Positions 24,663-39,600 of a DNA stretch of 64,000 nt are shown here, in pieces (position 1 is the first letter of the stretch; each line of letters begins with the position of its first letter). This DNA comes from Adineta vaga (lineage: Eukaryota; Rotifera). The stretch is taken from assembly GCA_021613535.1 (NCBI GenBank), contig CP075497.1, positions 4,898,001 through 4,962,000 on the forward strand. Direction: 5' to 3'. Below the pieces are notes generated by a model. That model was not told the origin of the DNA. It did no database searches and was given only the letters and a program-made list of their open reading frames with translations. Position numbers and translations under genes: made by a program.

Positions 24663-27600
24663 ATGATGAATGGGAAAGGCGGATCTCCGCCAGCAGTATC
24701 TGGTTCTGCAAAATCGAATAAAGTTGCTTTACCTCAAATTCAACGACATCCTGCATATTATGAAGATCCATACAAGAATTCCATCTTATTTTCATTTAAT
24801 CTCAAAGACAAACAACAAGCAATGCTTGAAGGGATCGTGTAAATATCAGATCGAATCATTTTTTTTCTTCTATTTAGAATGGAAATCATTCATTTTATTT
24901 TGCTTTTAATTTTTCATAAATAATTGATTAACTATGACAAAATCATTTTAATTTAGTCGAGAACAAGCAGCACGAGAAGAACGAACACTTCTTGAACAAT
25001 ACGGTGGAAAAGCTCGACCACGAGAAAAATCCCCCGAGTATCCAACAACCGTATGTTTTTTCTTTCTTTTTCATATATGAAAAAAAAGATCAAAATTTTA
25101 TACTCATATTTAGTGTGTTAGCGAAGATCGTGCCCTTCGAGTGAGTTTTGATTGAATAGAAAGGAAAAGAATTCTCATGCTTTTATTTCGATGAAATAGA
25201 CAAATTATTTATATATGAAAGACCGAGTTGGACAGTTACCAATCACACCTGCATCAGATGAGTCTTTCAAACATATTATTGGTCGTTATATCGATAAAAA
25301 GCTTCAAAATGGTCCACAAATGAAACGTGTCATTAAAACTATTGTCGATGAAACAAAAGCTCTATACGAAGATAGTATGAAAACAAGTCAAAGTAAATCA
25401 TTTCTATTCTTCCGAATACTAAATTACATTCTAATTATATCTTCTTCTTGTTTATAGTACGACATACACTTGTTGCACCAAAAGTAAAAGGTCTAGAAAA
25501 TGAGATAGCTGGTCCACCTCCGCCGGATCCAGTTGGATACGGTAAGTCGAAGAAGAAGAAGAAAAAATTATATCAATGAATAATTGCATTTATAGATTTC
25601 TCAAGTCCATGGGAAGATAGCTTTCAACAAAATCGTGATTCAATCAAAGCAGGTTTATATATTGTTCATCCAACTCATCGACAAGTTTTAGAATTATGTA
25701 ATAAAACACTTGCTCAAAGGATTATGGTCGAATTTAAACGAATTAGGTAAGTGATTTTGAAACTAGTTTTGATGAAAAGAAAATAATCGGATACAATTGA
25801 ATTCTAATCGTTCTTTATTGTTTTAAGATCAATGGGTGCCTTAGATTTTCCTCAATTACGTTCATTTATTGTTCGTGAGATTGAACGTAATGAAGATTAT
25901 TTAAGTTCCAGTTGGTATCCACTTGTTTGTCAAATATTTCAAACGGGACAAATTCAAGGTATCGCAGGAACGACAGAAAAAATCAATTCTTTTTATAATT
26001 CAGTCAATACACTTGTTTCTAATCAAGTATGTTTGATTATCATTTGTTGATTCTTAGAAATAAGATTTTCTTTCGATTCCTATTAGTTACGTGATTTACT
26101 TGAACGAAGTATTGAAACATGGTGTTCTATATTTGATCAAAAAGATCAAGATTATCTTCCAATAATTAAAGTCGATATTATTCTCAATGACGATCAATCC
26201 ACAATGAGTCAAATTGAATTTCAACCAACTATACCTGAATTTATCAATGTTCTTCGATATGTTGTTGATAAAATTGCACATTCTATTAATAGTTCAACTC
26301 GTGTACGGATAGCAACAATGCAATCATTTCTAAGTGGTGATGATAATGCTCCACTTGATACTAGTTTATCAAAAACAGTTATCGAACGTGCTTATCAACA
26401 ATTAGCTGATATAACCGAATATTATTTTCAAGAGCCGAAAAAATTATTGAAAAGTTATGAAGACAAATATAATTATTTAATCAATGGAAATGCTCAAGTT
26501 GATGTACAAAAATTCATTTCAGAGAATCATTCATTTGATGATTATTCTCGAGTAAATTTTTAAATATTTGTAATTCATCAAAAAATAAATCTGTTTAGGA
26601 ATTTAATCGTTTCAATGATATCGTTCGACAAATTATGCTCGAACCAACCAATGTAGAATTTCCATTAATTCATACAAATGGTGAACAAGTTAAACAAGGT
26701 TTGATTGCTGCTGCACGAAAACATCGTCATACATTACTTGATAAACTTGTCAGTGATTATCGAAAAGAATGTCAAACGTTTGTTGAATTAAGAAGATATT
26801 GAACATTCAAGAATCTTTTATTTGTTTAGTATTTGTGCTGATTTTGAAGCGATCAAACAACGTGCATTAACTAAACCAGCTACGACAGCAGAACTGAATG
26901 AAATTATGAAATATATTGATAATGCTAAAGGCGAAAAAGCGATTCACTTAGGCCGAAGAATAAAAGTTTGTTTATCTAACGACAAGATATAAAATGCTAT
27001 TTTAATTTAAATATAGGAGATTCAAAGACAAATGGAATATCTTTTAGAAGAATATCTCTTTTCTGATGAAGATATTCGTTTGAATGCTGAAACATTACTA
27101 TGGCCAAGACATATTGGACCAATATTTGATACAAATGATGAAGTAAGAATTCTTTCATTTGAAATTATCAATGAAATTTATTTCTTTCGTTTTGCTTAAT
27201 ATTAGCTTACTCAACAAATTCGAGCGAAGAATGAACAAATTCTTATAGAACGACGTGAACGTTTATTAGCTGATTTACAAAAAATGCAACGTCGTGTTGA
27301 TGAATTTGCTGATAATGGTGAATTAAATATGATGGCTGAATATGCTCAAGATGTTAAACAAACTCAAAAGAAAATTGTCGAAGCTGAAAATGAAATTGAT
27401 TGGATAAATCAAGTAAAAATCATTGAAACACGAAAAGATTTGTATTGAAGAAAATTTTTAGGAAGAATTTCAATTTCGAATGCAACGAACAGAATATCCT
27501 CAATTAGAAGCAATAAAAACAGCTGTTGATCCATATTATCGTCTATTTACAACTGTTCGTAAATGGCAAATATCTGAAAAGAAATGGATGGATGGTTCAT

Positions 27601-30600
27601 TTCTTGATTTAAATTCCGAAAAAGTTGAAACCGAAGTGGAAGAATATTCACGTGAAATATTCAAAATTAAAAAACAATTCACCAATTTAGTTAAAAAGAA
27701 GAAACTTGAATTAGCAAATAAAGTCATGGAAAAACGAAAAGCACGAGGTATGTAGAAAAAACAAAATTCTTTCTTTCTTTCTTTTCTCGATTCAAAAATT
27801 AAAAGAAATTTTCTCATATGAAATAAAATATAAGATGAAGAAAATTTTACTCCAAATGAGTTTAGGAAAAAAACGTTTGGAAGAAGAAGGTGCTGCTACT
27901 GGAGGTGCACCAGTTGAAGTTGAAGTAGATAAAGATGACGATGAACGTGAATTGGAAAAACTTGAAAATAATGATCCGGAAATGTTACGTGTTTGCATTG
28001 TTATACTTGAACAACTCGATAATTTTAAGGTTCGCCTGTGTGTCCAATTAACTGAATTTAGAGTTTTTAACTTCTTTTGGTGTTTCTAACTGTTTTTTCT
28101 TTCTATTTGCTTTCATTAACTTTGCACTTGCTTGCTATGATTTGTGTGTGTATCTCTACTAGGCCTACAAAAAACGGCTGAACAAGAAGAACTCCAGCAG
28201 CAAATGGAAAGCTATGGAGATCTTCTTTTTGAACTATTTGACAAAGTGGAAAGTTCAATACATGTTTTTAAGGTGTGTGTGCTCGTCTTCTTCTCATGCT
28301 TATTTGTTTTGTGTTAGAATAATGAATAAGAAAATGAACATGATTGAATTATTTTACAGGTACATTTACCTACTATCAGTATCTTATGTAATCCCGGTAT
28401 TCGAGATCGTCATTGGGATAAAATGTCAGCAATTTATCAAAAGAATCTTAAACCAGATTCAGGTACAACACTTCGAAAAGTTTTACAACTCGGTTTAGAA
28501 TCATATATGGAACAATTTGAACAAGTTAGCGCAGGTGCATCGAAAGTAAGATTGAATTGATGATAGAAAGATTAATTGAATAAAGAAATATTTGTTTAGG
28601 AATATTCATTAGAAAAAGCTTTACGAAAAATGCAAGAAGATTGGGAACCTGTCGTGTTTAATACAAGTAAATATAAAGAAACGGGTTTAACAATATTGTC
28701 AGCTGTCGATGATATTCAAACAATTCTTGATGATCATATTGTTAAAACACAAACAATGAAAGGAAGTCCATTTATTAAACCATTTGAAGAAGAAATCAAA
28801 GTAAGTTTCATAAAAGAGGAAATTATTTCAAACTTGACTTATAATTTTCATCTTTCCTAGGCTTGGGAAGCTCGACTTTTATTAATTCAAGCAATTATTG
28901 ATGTTTGGCTTAAAGTTCAATCTAATTGGCTGTAGGTTATCTTTTTTCCATTGATCATATCAATATCAGTATCTTTTTTTCTGAATAGATATTTGGACCC
29001 AATTTTTTCATCAGAAGATATCAAGTAAGTCTGTTCAATAATAGATATTGTTTATTCAAATTTCTTAATTTCTAGCCAACAAATGCCAGAAGAAGGTCGT
29101 CTCTTTTCTACAGTTGATCGAAACTATAAAGATGTCATGCGTCATCTTGATAAAGATCAACATGTTCGTATCGAATAATAATAATAATATGTTACTTCTC
29201 TTTCCTTTTTGTACAGGTTATGGCAGCGACTGGTCTCTCCGGTTTATTGGACAAATTAAACGATAGTCATACATTACTAGAAAAAATCAACAAAGGTTTA
29301 AATGCATATCTCGAAAAGAAACGTTTATTTTTTCCTCGATTCTTCTTCTTATCAAATGATGAAATGCTTGAAATTCTTTCTGAAACCAAAGATCCTACAC
29401 GTGTTCAACCACATTTGAAAAAACTTTTCGAAGGCATTGCAAAACTTGATTTTGATGCTAAAGTTGATATACATGCCATGATGTCCAGTGAAGGAGAAAA
29501 AATTAAATTTATTCGATCAATTAGCACATCAGAAACGAAAGGTGCCGTAGAAAAATGGCTTATACAAGTCGAAGATATCATGTTGAAATCAGTTCGAGAA
29601 GTTATTGAAAAAGCTTATGTAGCATATCCAAATGAAGATCGTAGTGAATGGGTTACAAATTGGCCTGGTCAAGTTGTTCTTTGTGTTTCACAAATTTATT
29701 GGACAAGTGAAGTACAAGAAGCATTATTAACTGGTGTAAAAGGACTTTCGTATGTTGATTATATTACGATTGAATTCGATTGTTTATTGTTCTTTCTTTT
29801 TTTTAGAGAATATTTTACTAAACTTGAAGCGCAACTAGGTGATATTGTTGAACTTGTTCGTGGTAAATTAAACAAACAAACACGTATAACATTAGAAGCT
29901 CTTGTCGTTATTGATGTACATGCGAAAGATACAGTGAAAGATTTAGTTAATAAACAAGTTCAATCAGAAAATGATTTCAATTGGTTAGCACAATTAAGAT
30001 ATTATTGGGAAGATGCAAATTGTCGTGTACGAATAACTAATGCATCAGTCAAATATTGTTATGAATATTTGGGAAATACACCACGGTATATTATTTTAAA
30101 TGATATGATAATATTGAAATTTGTTTGTATTTCGTAGTCTTGTTATTACGCCATTAACAGATCGCTGTTATCGTACCTTAGTTGGTGCCTTTCATTTGAA
30201 TTTAAATGGTGCTCCAGAAGGACCTGCTGGTACAGGAAAAGTAATTTGTACACATTTGAAAACTAAATTCATTATAAAGTTGTTGTCTTCTGATAGACTG
30301 AAACGACAAAAGATCTTGCAAAAGCTCTTGCAGTTCAATGTGTCGTTTTCAATTGTTCAGATACGATGGATTACAAAGGTATGGGTAAATTTTTCAAAGG
30401 TTTGGCATCAGCAGGTGCATGGGCTTGTTTTGATGAGTAAGTTTCATTTAGAATTTATGTGAACTATTCTAATCATTTTTGTTTTATTCATAGATTCAAT
30501 CGTATTGATCTTGAAGTGTTGTCTGTACGTAGTTGAGCGTTAACAATGTTACTTTGTATTATAAATAAGGAAATTTGGATTTTTAGGTCATTGCTCAGCA

Positions 30601-33600
30601 AATTTTGCAAATTATTCAAGCTGTTCAAGCTAAAGTAGATAAATTTGAATTTGAGGGTACTGAAATTCGTCTGAATCCAAATTGTTACGTTTGCATCACT
30701 ATGGTAAATAATCATCTCAAATAATATACATTAGAAAAAATATTTGTGGTTATGTCTTTTTCAGAATCCGGGTTATGCTGGTCGATCGGAATTACCTGAT
30801 AATTTAAAAGTACTCTTTCGTCCTGTCGCTATGATGGTTCCAGATTATGGTTTGATCTCAGAAATCTCTTTATATTCCTATGGTTTTATGAAAGCTCGAC
30901 CTTTGTCAGTTAAAATTGTCACTGTCTACAAACTATGTTCAGGTATGAAAAACAAATCATAGTGAAATCGAATTCATATTTGTATTTTTTTAAGAACAAC
31001 TTTCATCTCAATATCACTATGATTATGGTATGCGTGCTGTCAAATCAGTTTTATGGGCAGCTGGTGCTTTAAAACAAAAATATCAAACAGAAGATGAAGA
31101 TATTCTAGTTCGTAGAGAATTTCTTTTCTTTTTTTTGACATTGTATTTTCATTTCGTTTCAACTATTTAGATTCTTCGAAGTATTATCGATGTTAATTTA
31201 CCAAAATTCTTAGCACATGATATACCTTTATTCAATGGTATTATTAGTGATTTATTTCCTGGTAAGAGTTTACCAAAACCAGATTATGATTTAATCAATG
31301 CAAATATGATTGAAATTTGTGAACGAAAAAATCTTCAACCAACAGAAGCTTTTATGACAAAAGTTACTCAAACATATGAAATGATGTTAGTACGACATGG
31401 TTTTATGCTTGTTGGTGAACCATTCGCTGGTAAAAGTATGGTCTTACAAGTTCTTGCTGAAACATTAACATTAATGAACGAAAAAGATTTGGCAGATGAA
31501 CTTAAAGTTCAATATAAAGTAATTAATCCAAAAGCTATTACAATTGGACAATTATACGGAAACTTTGGTAATCATTGAACTTTATCTAAAAGATGTAGTA
31601 TTGAAAATGTATTGTTTTTAATTTAGATTTGGTATCACATGAATGGAATGATGGTGTACTAGCAAATACATTTCGTGATTTTGCAATGACAGAAAATCCT
31701 GATAGAAAATGGGTTATTTTTGATGGTCCTGTTGATGCTGTTTGGATTGAAAATATGAATACTGTCTTAGATGATAATAAAAAGTTATGTTTAACTAGTG
31801 GTGAAATTATTCAAATGTCAAATGTTATGTCAATGATCTTTGAAGTTATGGATTTATCACAAGCATCAGTATGTATCTCAAATGTTTAGATTTTCATATG
31901 ATCATTGAATTGCAATTGTTCGTTTTAGCCTGCTACTGTTTCACGATGTGGTATGATTTATTTAGAACCACGTGTACTTGGTTGGAGACCATTAGTAGAA
32001 TCATGGATCAATGGAGAAATAGCTGAACCATTGAAAGTATTTAAAAATGATATCTTAGCTCTTTTCGATTTTCTTGTACCACCATGTCTTGGTAAGTTGA
32101 AACTTTGTTGACGTTTTTTTTTGTGTAGAAAAGAAAGATTTGAATTCTATTTGTTTGTATTAGATCATATTCGACATGTAACGAAAGAAGTAAATCCAAC
32201 AGGTGATTCAAATTTAGTTCGTAGTATGATGAATTGGGTGAATATGTGTATGGCTGATGCATTAAAAGATGAACATGAACCTGAGAAAAATAAAAATGTA
32301 CGTTCATGGTTGATTTATGCTACTCAATGGGCTTGTATATGGTCAATTGGTGCTACAGGTGATACAGAGAGTCGAATCAAATTTGATTTATTTCTCCGTG
32401 ATTTATTACGTGGAAAAGGTGAACCTATTCCAGATGTATTTCAAGGCAAATTTGAAGTTCAAATTCCTGAAAAAGGTCTTGTACATGATTATTATTTTGG
32501 TTGTAAAAATCGTGGTGAATGGTTTCCATGGGAAAATTTAATGCGATCGGCAGAAGGCACTGGAACTGTATCCATGAAGAATATTCGTCGATATATTGTT
32601 CCAACTGTTGATACAACACGAGTGAATTTCATGCTTGATCTTGTTGTACCACATAAACGACCGATTCTATTTGTTGGACCAACTGGAACGGGAAAAAGTG
32701 CTTATGTACAAAATTATTTAATGAACAAATTGGATAAAGATCATTATATGGCATTTTTTATCAATTTCAGTGCACAAACTTCAAATAATCAAGTTCAAGT
32801 AAATATGAACGATTGTTTCTCATTGAAAAGTTGATGTTATGTTTATTTTTCGATTCTTTTAGGATATCATTATGTCACGTCTTGATCGTCGTCGTAAAGG
32901 TACAGTTGGTCCTCCAATGATGAAAAAAGCTGTCTTCTTTGTTGATGATATGAATATGCCACAAAAAGATAAATATGGTGCACAGGGTCCTATTGAATTA
33001 CTTCGACAATATATGGATCATGGACACTGGTTGGTTTCATTTTCTTTCCTCGAATTGTACAAAAAGAATCAATTGAATACATAATTGTTTTATACTTTTA
33101 GGTATGATCGTAAAGATACAACAAAAATTATTCTTGAAGATATTCAATTTGTTGCTGCTATGGGACCACCAGGTGGTGGTAGAAATGTTGTTACACCACG
33201 ATTTATTCGACATTTTATGACTATTGCAATTAATCCATTTACTGATGAAACTTTAACAAAAATCTTTTCAACACTTTTCTCAGTGTATATTCGAGTTCGT
33301 ATTAACAAATCTTATTCTTTTGAAGATATCTATGGATTCTTTTCTTACAGGGACAAGAATTTACTTCAGACTTTTTAACAATTGGTAATCAAATTGTACA
33401 ATCAACTTTACAGATTTATAATGCCGCTGCTCTCTCTCTACTTCCAACACCAGCTAAATCACATTGTAAATAATCTTTCAGCAAAGAAAAACAATTCATA
33501 AAAGATTTCTTTCTTTAATGTATAGATATCTTCAATTTACGTGATTTTTCACGTGTAATTCTTGGTTGTTGTTTGATTCGAAAGTCTGAAGTTGAATCGA

Positions 33601-36600
33601 AACGAACATTCATTCGGTAAAAAGAAAACAGTATAATTCTATCAATCATTCATCAATATTTCAATTTAGATTATGGGTACATGAAACAATGCGTGTTTTC
33701 TATGATCGTTTAATTGATGATAAAGATCGTTCGTGGTTGATTGAGTAGGTTGTCTAATCCATTGTTGACGATATAGTTACATTCTATTTTTTATTTCAAG
33801 TGCAATACGAACATGTATTAAAGATATATTTAAAGAAAGTTTTGATGCTGTATTTGATCATTTGGCTAATGGCGGAAAAGGTAATGGAAGAGTAACAGAA
33901 GAAGATTTACGTAGTTTATTATTTGGTGATTTTCTTCGTCCTGATCTTGATGTTGAGGAACGTTTTTATGAAGAAGTGAAAGTTATTGATACAATGTATT
34001 CAATTGTGGAAAAAGCCGTCGATGAATATAATAGTACACATAAAACGAAAATGAATCTTGTCGTTTTTCGTTATGTTTTGGAACATTTATCACGTATATG
34101 TCGTATACTTCGTTTACCTGGTGGTAATGCACTTTTGATCGGTGTTGGTGGTAGTGGTCGACAATCATTAACAAGACTTGCAGCTGCTATGGCTAATTAT
34201 GATGTTCATCAACCTGAAATAACGAAAAATTATGGTGTAGTAGAATTTCGTGAAGATTGTAAACGTGTCATGAAAATGTCTGGCGCACAGAACAAACCAA
34301 CTGTTTTTCTATTAACTGATTCTCAAATAAAAGATGAACGATTTTTAGAAGATATCGATTCATTATTAAACACCGGTGAAGTACCAAATTTATTTGCTGC
34401 AGATGAACGTGGTGAAATTATGGAAGCTGTCGCCGGACAAGCAGCAGCTGCTTTGTCAGATGGTGATAAAAATGCAGAATTTGGTCCATTAGCTTTATTT
34501 CAATTTTTTATTAATCGTGTTCGCGATAATCTTCATATTGTATTAGCTTTTTCACCCATTGGTGATGCATTTCGATCACGTTTAAGACAATTTCCATCAT
34601 TGATTAAGTAAGTCAGAGGAAACATGTCGCAGTGATGAAGATGATTTCATCGAGTCATTATAATCTATTTTAGTTGTTGTACACTCGATTGGTTTCAAGC
34701 ATGGCCTGAAGACGCTTTAGAACGTGTTGCACGCAAATATCTTGAACAAGTGGATATAAAAGATACTGAAAAAGAAGCTTGTGTTGATATTGTCAAATAT
34801 TTCCATACCAGTACACAACAATTATCTGAAAAATTCTATCAAAAATTACAACGATATAATTATGTAACGCCAACATCGTATCTACAAGCAATATCAGGTT
34901 TTAAAATGTTAATTACACGAAAACAAAATGAAATCATGGCAGCAAAAAAACGTTATGTCAAAGGTCTTGATCAATTAGCTTTTGCTGAAACACAAGTAAA
35001 TCATAGATTATCCTTCTACAGACCATTCTATATATATATATTTATTTAAATTGATTATATAGGTTGGTAAAATGCGTATTGAATTAGAAGCTTTACAACC
35101 ACAATTAAAAGAAAGTGCTAAAGAAACAGCAGCTATGTTAGTTGATATTGAAGTACAATCGAAACAAGCTAGTGAAACACGTGAAACTGTTGTTGCTGAA
35201 GAGGCTGTTGTCAATGGTAAAGCTATCGATGCTAATAAACTAAAGGTACTATCATCATGCGTTTTTTTTCTTCTCTCATTAAAATCATATTGAAATTCTT
35301 CATTTTGAATTATCTAGGAAGAATGTGAACATGATCTTTCTGCAGCTATGCCTGCCTTAGAAGCAGCTATCAATGCTTTAGATACTTTAAAACCAGCTGA
35401 TATTACGGAAATTCGTACTATGCAACAGCCACCAAGTACAGTTCGAAAAGTTCTCGCTTCAGTTTGTGTCTTAACCAATCGACAACCAGATAGAAAACCC
35501 GATCCAAATAATCCTGGAAAGAGAATTATTGATTACTGGGCTCCAGCAAAGAAAGCTCTTGGTGAAATGGATTTTATTAATCAATTGAAAACATTCGATA
35601 AAGATCATATTCCACCCGAGGTTATGAGAAAATTACGTGACGAATATTTAACCGATGCCGATTTAGAACCCAAACGTGTCATGCAAGCATCAGTTGCTGC
35701 ACATGGTTTAATTTTATTCGTTCGAGCCATGGATGTTTATGATCGTATAGCAAAAGAAGTAGCACCAAAGAAAGCAAAACTTGAAGAAGTTGATCGAGAA
35801 GTACGAGGACTTGAAGCAACGTTAGCAGCAAAACGTGCACAATTAGCACAAGTCGAGTATGTTGGTCTTGTTTTTTTTTGTCTTAAGCAAATCGATGAAT
35901 TTTATTTCAGAGCTCGTTTAAGCAAACTTCAAGAAGATCTTGATGCAGCACAAAATCGTAAAGCACAATTAGAATATGAAGTTGATCTTTGTGCAAAGAA
36001 ATTAGTTCGAGCACAAAAATTAATCGGTGGTCTAGGTGGTGAAAAGACACGTTGGACATTAGCAGCTGAAAATCTACAAAAAGTTTATGATAATTTACTT
36101 GGTGATGTCTTAGTTTCATCAGGTGTCATCGGTTATTTAGGCGCATTCACTAGTGCTTTTCGAGATGAAACTACTCAGTAAGTTAAATTATATTGGCGAG
36201 AAATTGAAATTGAAATCGTTTACTATTTAGTTCTTGGATTGAATTGTGTAAAAAGAGAAATCTTCCATGTTCCGATGCAGATAAATATTCACTTGCTAAC
36301 ACTCTCGGTGAACCAATTAAAATACAAGTAAAATATTTGATTTTATTTTCATATCTCTCAATCATTGTGGATTTTTTCTAGGGATGGAATATTAATGGTT
36401 TACCGAAAGATTCATTTTCAGTTGATAATGCTGTAACAATTCAAAATTCTAACCGTTGGCCATTAATGATCGATCCACAAAATCAAGCAAATCGATGGAT
36501 TAAAAATACTTATGCATCATCAAATTTAAAAGTTGTCAAATTAGTTGATAATGATTTTATGCGTCAATTAGATAACTGTATTCAATTGGGTTTGCCCTTA

Positions 36601-39600
36601 TTGATTGAAAATGTCGGTGAAGATTTAGATCCATCATTAGAACCGATTCTATTGAAACAAGTGTTCAAACAAGGTAAATGAAGATGAGAGAATTAATTTT
36701 GATGATCAAACTTGTTTTTATGAAATTTAGCTGGTGTGGAAATGATTCGTTTGGGTGATAAAATCATTGAATATTCTAATGATTTTAAACTATTTATTAC
36801 AACTAAATTGCGAAATCCACATTATCTACCAGGTTTGAACTTATAAAACTGATGTAAAAATGCATATGAAGTATTTTCCTTTCATTTAGAAATTTCAACA
36901 AAAGTCAATCTACTTAATTTTATGATTACATCTGAAGGTCTTCAAGATCAATTGCTTGGTATGAAGAAACTAACATAATCTTCATCTATGTTGATTGCTT
37001 CGTTTAGGTATTGTTGTTGCTAAAGAACGACCTGAATTAGAGGAAGAACGTCTAGCATTGATTATCACTCAAGCTGAAAATCAACGTTTATTAAAAGAAG
37101 CTGAAGATAAAATCTTATTTACATTGAGTTCATCCGAAGGAAATATTTTAGAAGATGAAGCAGCTATTGAAACACTTGATTCATCGAAATTAATTTCGGA
37201 TGAAATTTCTAAGAAACAAAAAATAGCAGAAGAAACAGCAAAGAAAATCGAAGCATCTAGACAAGATTATAAACCAATTGCTGAATATTCTGCTATCCTA
37301 TTCTTCTGTCTTAATGATCTACCAAATATTGATCCTAGTAAGAAGATTCTACTAAGATTATCTGATTAGAATTTCTTTGTATAGTGTACCAATATTCATT
37401 ACAATGGTTTATTAATCTGTATATGAATTCAATTGCTGACAGGTATTGACATATTAGTGTAGATCAAATCTATTTATCTTAAATGCTATTTGAAAATTTT
37501 AGTTTGAAATCAAAGATTCTTGCACGTCGTTTGAAGAATCTACAAGATCATTTTACTTATAATTTATATACTAATGTCTGTCGATCGTTATTTGAAAAAG
37601 ATAAACTACTCTTTTCTTTCATCTTATGTACCAGTATTATGCTGTAAGTCAAACATGGCTTATTTTAAAGAAAAATAAATCGATATAATTGCTTATGAAT
37701 TTAGTGCACAACGTGAAATGGACAAAGCTGAATATCTCTTCTTCCTTACAGGTGGTATTGGTTTGGAAAATAAACATAAAAATCCAGGTCAAGGCTGGCT
37801 GTCTGATAAATCTTGGGATGAATTATGTCGTTTATCTGATCTGTCAAAATTTGTTGGACTTCGGTACGAGATTTGTCTCAATAGAAGAAGAAAAATGATC
37901 AAATTTGAATTTTGTTTTGTTTAGTGAGAGTTTTGAAGCACATGTTGGAGGTTTTAAAGCCATTTATGATTCAAAAGATCCAATGACAGTGGAATTACCT
38001 GCACCATGGAACGAAAAATTAGATCAATTCCAAAAGATGACCGTTATTCGAGTTATTCGTCCCGATAAAGTTGTTCAAATGGTGATTGAATTTGTAAAGA
38101 AAAATCTTGGACAGAAATTTGTGGAACCACCACCATTTGATTTAGCAAAAAGTTTCAATGATTCTCATTCATTAGCACCTATTGTGTTTATTTTATCACC
38201 GGGTGCTGATCCAATGGCTCAATTAGTTAAAATTGCGAAAGATAAAGGCTTTTTTGAAAAGAAATTTCATTACATTTCACTTGGTCAAGGACAAGTTTGT
38301 GTTTCAAGATATTTGTAGATCAATTTCATGCTAGTTTTATCTGTAATTTAAGGGACCTTTCGCTTCAGCAATGATTCAACGAGCGCAAGGCGATGGTGGT
38401 TGGGTGTGTTTACAAAATTGTCATTTAGCTGTTAGGTAAGAATTCTTTCTTTCGATTTTTCGTTTTATTTCACTGTTTATTTTTTCAGTTGGATGCAAAC
38501 ATTGGAAAAAATCTGTGAAGATTTTGCAGCTGATAATACTCATCCTGAATTTCGACTATGGTTAACATCATATCCATCACCAAAGGTATTTTTCGATGAA
38601 GAATATGTTATCTCGAACTTCTTTCTCTTCTTCTTCTTCTTTTCTTTAGTTTCCAGTCACAATCTTACAAAATGGTGTTAGTAAGTATTGGAATATTTCC
38701 ATCGAAGTTGATATTAAGATTTGCTATGATTTAGAATTAACCAATGAGCCACCAACGGGTCTTCGAATGAATATGCTACAATCGTATTTGAATGCACCGA
38801 TTTGTGAACCAACATTTTTCAATAAAATTGAGGAAGGAAAAGAAGTTGTATGGGAACGATTGTTATTTGGTTTGTGTTTTTTTCATGCACTTGTACAAGA
38901 AAGAAGAAAATTTGGGTAAGAAAGATGTTTTATAATTGTTAATGAAGAAATTTAATGAATTTATTTAGACCACAAGGATTTAATATTCCATATGGCTTCA
39001 ATGAGTCTGATCTGTTAATATCTGTTCGACAACTTCAGGTAAGATTTTTCGATCACTAATAATAAATAGATAACTATGGAATGATTTGTTTGTTTTCTTA
39101 GATGTTTATCAATGAATATAATGAAGTTCCATATGTGAGTATTATTTGAAAGAGAATTCATAATTTATTTATTTCATTTAGGATGCTATTCGGTATATGG
39201 CTGGTGAATGTAACTACGGAGGCCGATAAGTTTCTTTTTCGTTTTCAAAATCACTTTATTTTTCTTTCTTTTTTTCGCCGTGTTTACAGTGACGGATGAT
39301 TGGGATCGTCGATGTTTAGGTACTATTCTCAGGGATTTCTACAATCCACAAGTTGCAGAAGTTCCTAAACATAAATTATCTCCGAGTGGTGTTTATTATG
39401 TTCCACCAAAAGGCACCTATGAAGAATATGTTGAATTCATTAAACAATTACCATTAACTCAACATCCGGAAATATTCGGTATGCATGAAAATGTTGATAT
39501 TTCCAAAGATTTACAAGCAACACGACTTCTATTTGATTCAATTCTTTTAACAATGGGTTCAACAACAAGTGAAGGTGGAAATACTGATAAAAAACTAACT

